In this document: positions 62,801 to 64,000 of the stretch, one piece after another
How the letters are laid out: every line of letters starts with the position of its first letter
Position numbering within the stretch: the first letter of the stretch is position 1
Assembly: GCA_009741485.1 (NCBI GenBank)
Contig: CM019214.1
Location: 9,681,987-9,745,986, forward strand
Source: Malurus cyaneus samueli
Lineage: Eukaryota; Chordata; Aves; Passeriformes; Maluridae
Reading direction: 5' to 3'
DNA: 64,000 nucleotides
The notes under the pieces: model-generated
What the model was told of the DNA's origin: nothing
Seen by the model: only the letters and a program-made list of their open reading frames with translations
Databases searched by the model: none
Position numbers and translations under genes: made by a program

Positions 62801-64000
62801 GAATCACAGGATAGGTACGGTTCAAAGGGACAATTGGTGGTCATCTAATCCTCCTGCCCCACTGCTTGAGCCGGGTTCCCTAGACCACTTTACTCAGGAT
62901 TGTGACCAGACAATATATTTCCAGAGAAGAAGACTACCTCTCAGGGCAATCCATTCCACGGCTTAGTCAGCCTCACTGTTAAGTTCTTCCTGTTCAGTTG
63001 GAACTTCTGTGTTTCAGTTTTGCCCATTGCCTCTTGTCCTGTTGCTGGGTGTCACTGAGCAGGGCCTGGTCCATCCTCTTGACACCTTCCTGCACATACT
63101 GATGCGGTCCTCTCTAAGCCGTCTCTAGGCTAAACAGGCCAGTCCCCTCAGCCTTTCTTCAGTGAGATGCTCCAGTTCCCTCATTACCTTTACCACTCTC
63201 TGCTGGACCTGTTCCAGGAATTCTGTGTCTCTCCTGTGCTGAGGAGCTCCAAACTGGTCACAGCACTCCAGGTGATCCTCACCAGGGCTGAGCAGAGGGC
63301 CAGGATCACCTCCCTGACTCACTGGCACTGCTCTTCCTAATGCACCCCAGGGTCCCATTGGCCTTCTTGGCCACAGGCACACGTTGCTGGCTCAGGGACA
63401 GTTCATTGTCCACCTGGACCCCCAGGTCCTTCTCTCCAGCAGGTATCCCCAGCCTGTGCTGGTGCCTGGGGTTGTTCTTCCCCGGTGCAGGACTCTGCAC
63501 TCCCCTTTGTTGAATTTCAGGGTTCTCTTGCCCGTCTGTCCATCCTGTTGAGGTCTGTCCGAGGGGCTGCACAGCTCTTTGGGGTATTGCCCCTCCTCCT
63601 GGCCTTGTGTCAACAGAGAACTCACTGAGGAATCATCTGCCCCTCACCCCGGGCATTGATGAATGAGTTAAACAGTGCTGAGCCAAGTAAAGAACCTTGG
63701 GGGACACCACTGGGGACAGGCCTCAAAATGGGCCATGTGCCATTGATGACCAGCCTCTGGGATCTGCCATTGAGGTTCTCCATCCACCTCACTGTCTGCT
63801 CATCCCATTCACATTTCTTGAGTTTGTGAATGAGGATACTGTGAAAGACATTGTCGGAGCCATGCTGAAGTCAGGCAGACACTATCCCCTGCTTTTCCCT
63901 CGTGCATCCAGACAGTTGTTTCATCTTAGAAGTCAGGGTGGTCAAGCACGATTTACTTTTAATGAATTCATACTGACCATTCCTGATCATCTTCTTGTCT
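62801..64000 (-). mobile_element. CR1 LINE, at least 1.2 kb, with RT motifs, continues out of window
   Basis: This is the longest CR1 in the window. On - near 63710 the peptide SGVPQGS, and at 63632-63640 an ADD catalytic motif (GCAGATGAT), mark the reverse-transcriptase palm of CR1 ORF2. GECRVLHRGR (63500 area), ECCDQFGAPQ and EHLTEERLRGLACL (63230-63130) follow toward the C-terminus, then the 3' UTR to a tail at ~62803. Frameshifts interrupt the frame, so it is not autonomous. The 5' end is beyond 64000. It lies antisense to USP9X in intron 2. Confidence 0.93.

Larger units (their letters stand above)
61717..64000 (+). other. USP9X: USP9X intron 2 (partial)
   Basis: It begins at the GTATGG donor and runs off the window. 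It holds unique AT-rich sequence to ~62437, then an LTR (62438-62800) abutted by a CR1 (62801 to the end). No further USP9X exon is seen. Confidence 0.85.

Noticed and set aside
1..64000. tRNA, rRNA or snRNA genes
   Set aside because: I scanned for tRNA-like A/B boxes and known small-RNA cores and saw nothing convincing. A covariance-model search would be decisive.

Overview
This window is nuclear DNA from a bird. The evidence is several CR1 LINE fragments with the avian 3' end, two long-terminal-repeat copies of types I recall from bird genomes, and one vertebrate gene start. One protein-coding gene can be supported: the 5' end of USP9X, a giant ubiquitin-specific protease, on the + strand. 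Its first coding exon (61621-61716) begins [14 protein letters not shown], which matches the vertebrate USP9X N-terminus as I recall it. In chicken USP9X lies on chromosome 1 (established knowledge). A passerine is plausible but not proven.

Layout. 1-35435 is non-coding flank upstream of USP9X. It is AT-rich to moderate in GC and has few recognisable transposons: one CR1 tail (24400-24466), one old LTR (26957-28122) with an internal 50-bp tandem expansion, and simple repeats. I recognise no gene there. An unusual pair of overlapping antisense ORFs lies at 17165-18116. At 35436-35595 a CR1 tail is followed by an 879-bp minisatellite of an 11-bp unit (35699-36577). The minisatellite is G-quadruplex-capable and ends 23 bp before two CRE/ATF sites that open the USP9X CpG-island promoter (36578 to about 37900). 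Non-coding exon 1 probably ends at a GTGAGT donor (37468/37469).

Intron 1 runs about 24 kb (37469-61462) and holds CR1 copies in both orientations, simple repeats and no recognised gene. Exon 2 (61463-61716) carries a 158-nt 5' UTR packed with upstream ATGs, then the first 32 codons of USP9X. Intron 2 starts at 61717. It contains a minus-strand LTR abutted by a minus-strand CR1 that runs out of the window and still shows reverse-transcriptase motifs.

How the parts may work together: a CpG-island promoter with CRE sites and a possible YY1-type downstream element would drive USP9X, with uORFs in exon 2 as a possible translational brake. The adjacent G4 minisatellite is the most unusual structure here and could influence promoter chromatin, R-loops or replication. 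That is inference. All very long ORFs in the window are by-products of the stop-free minisatellite or of CpG-island composition, not genes.
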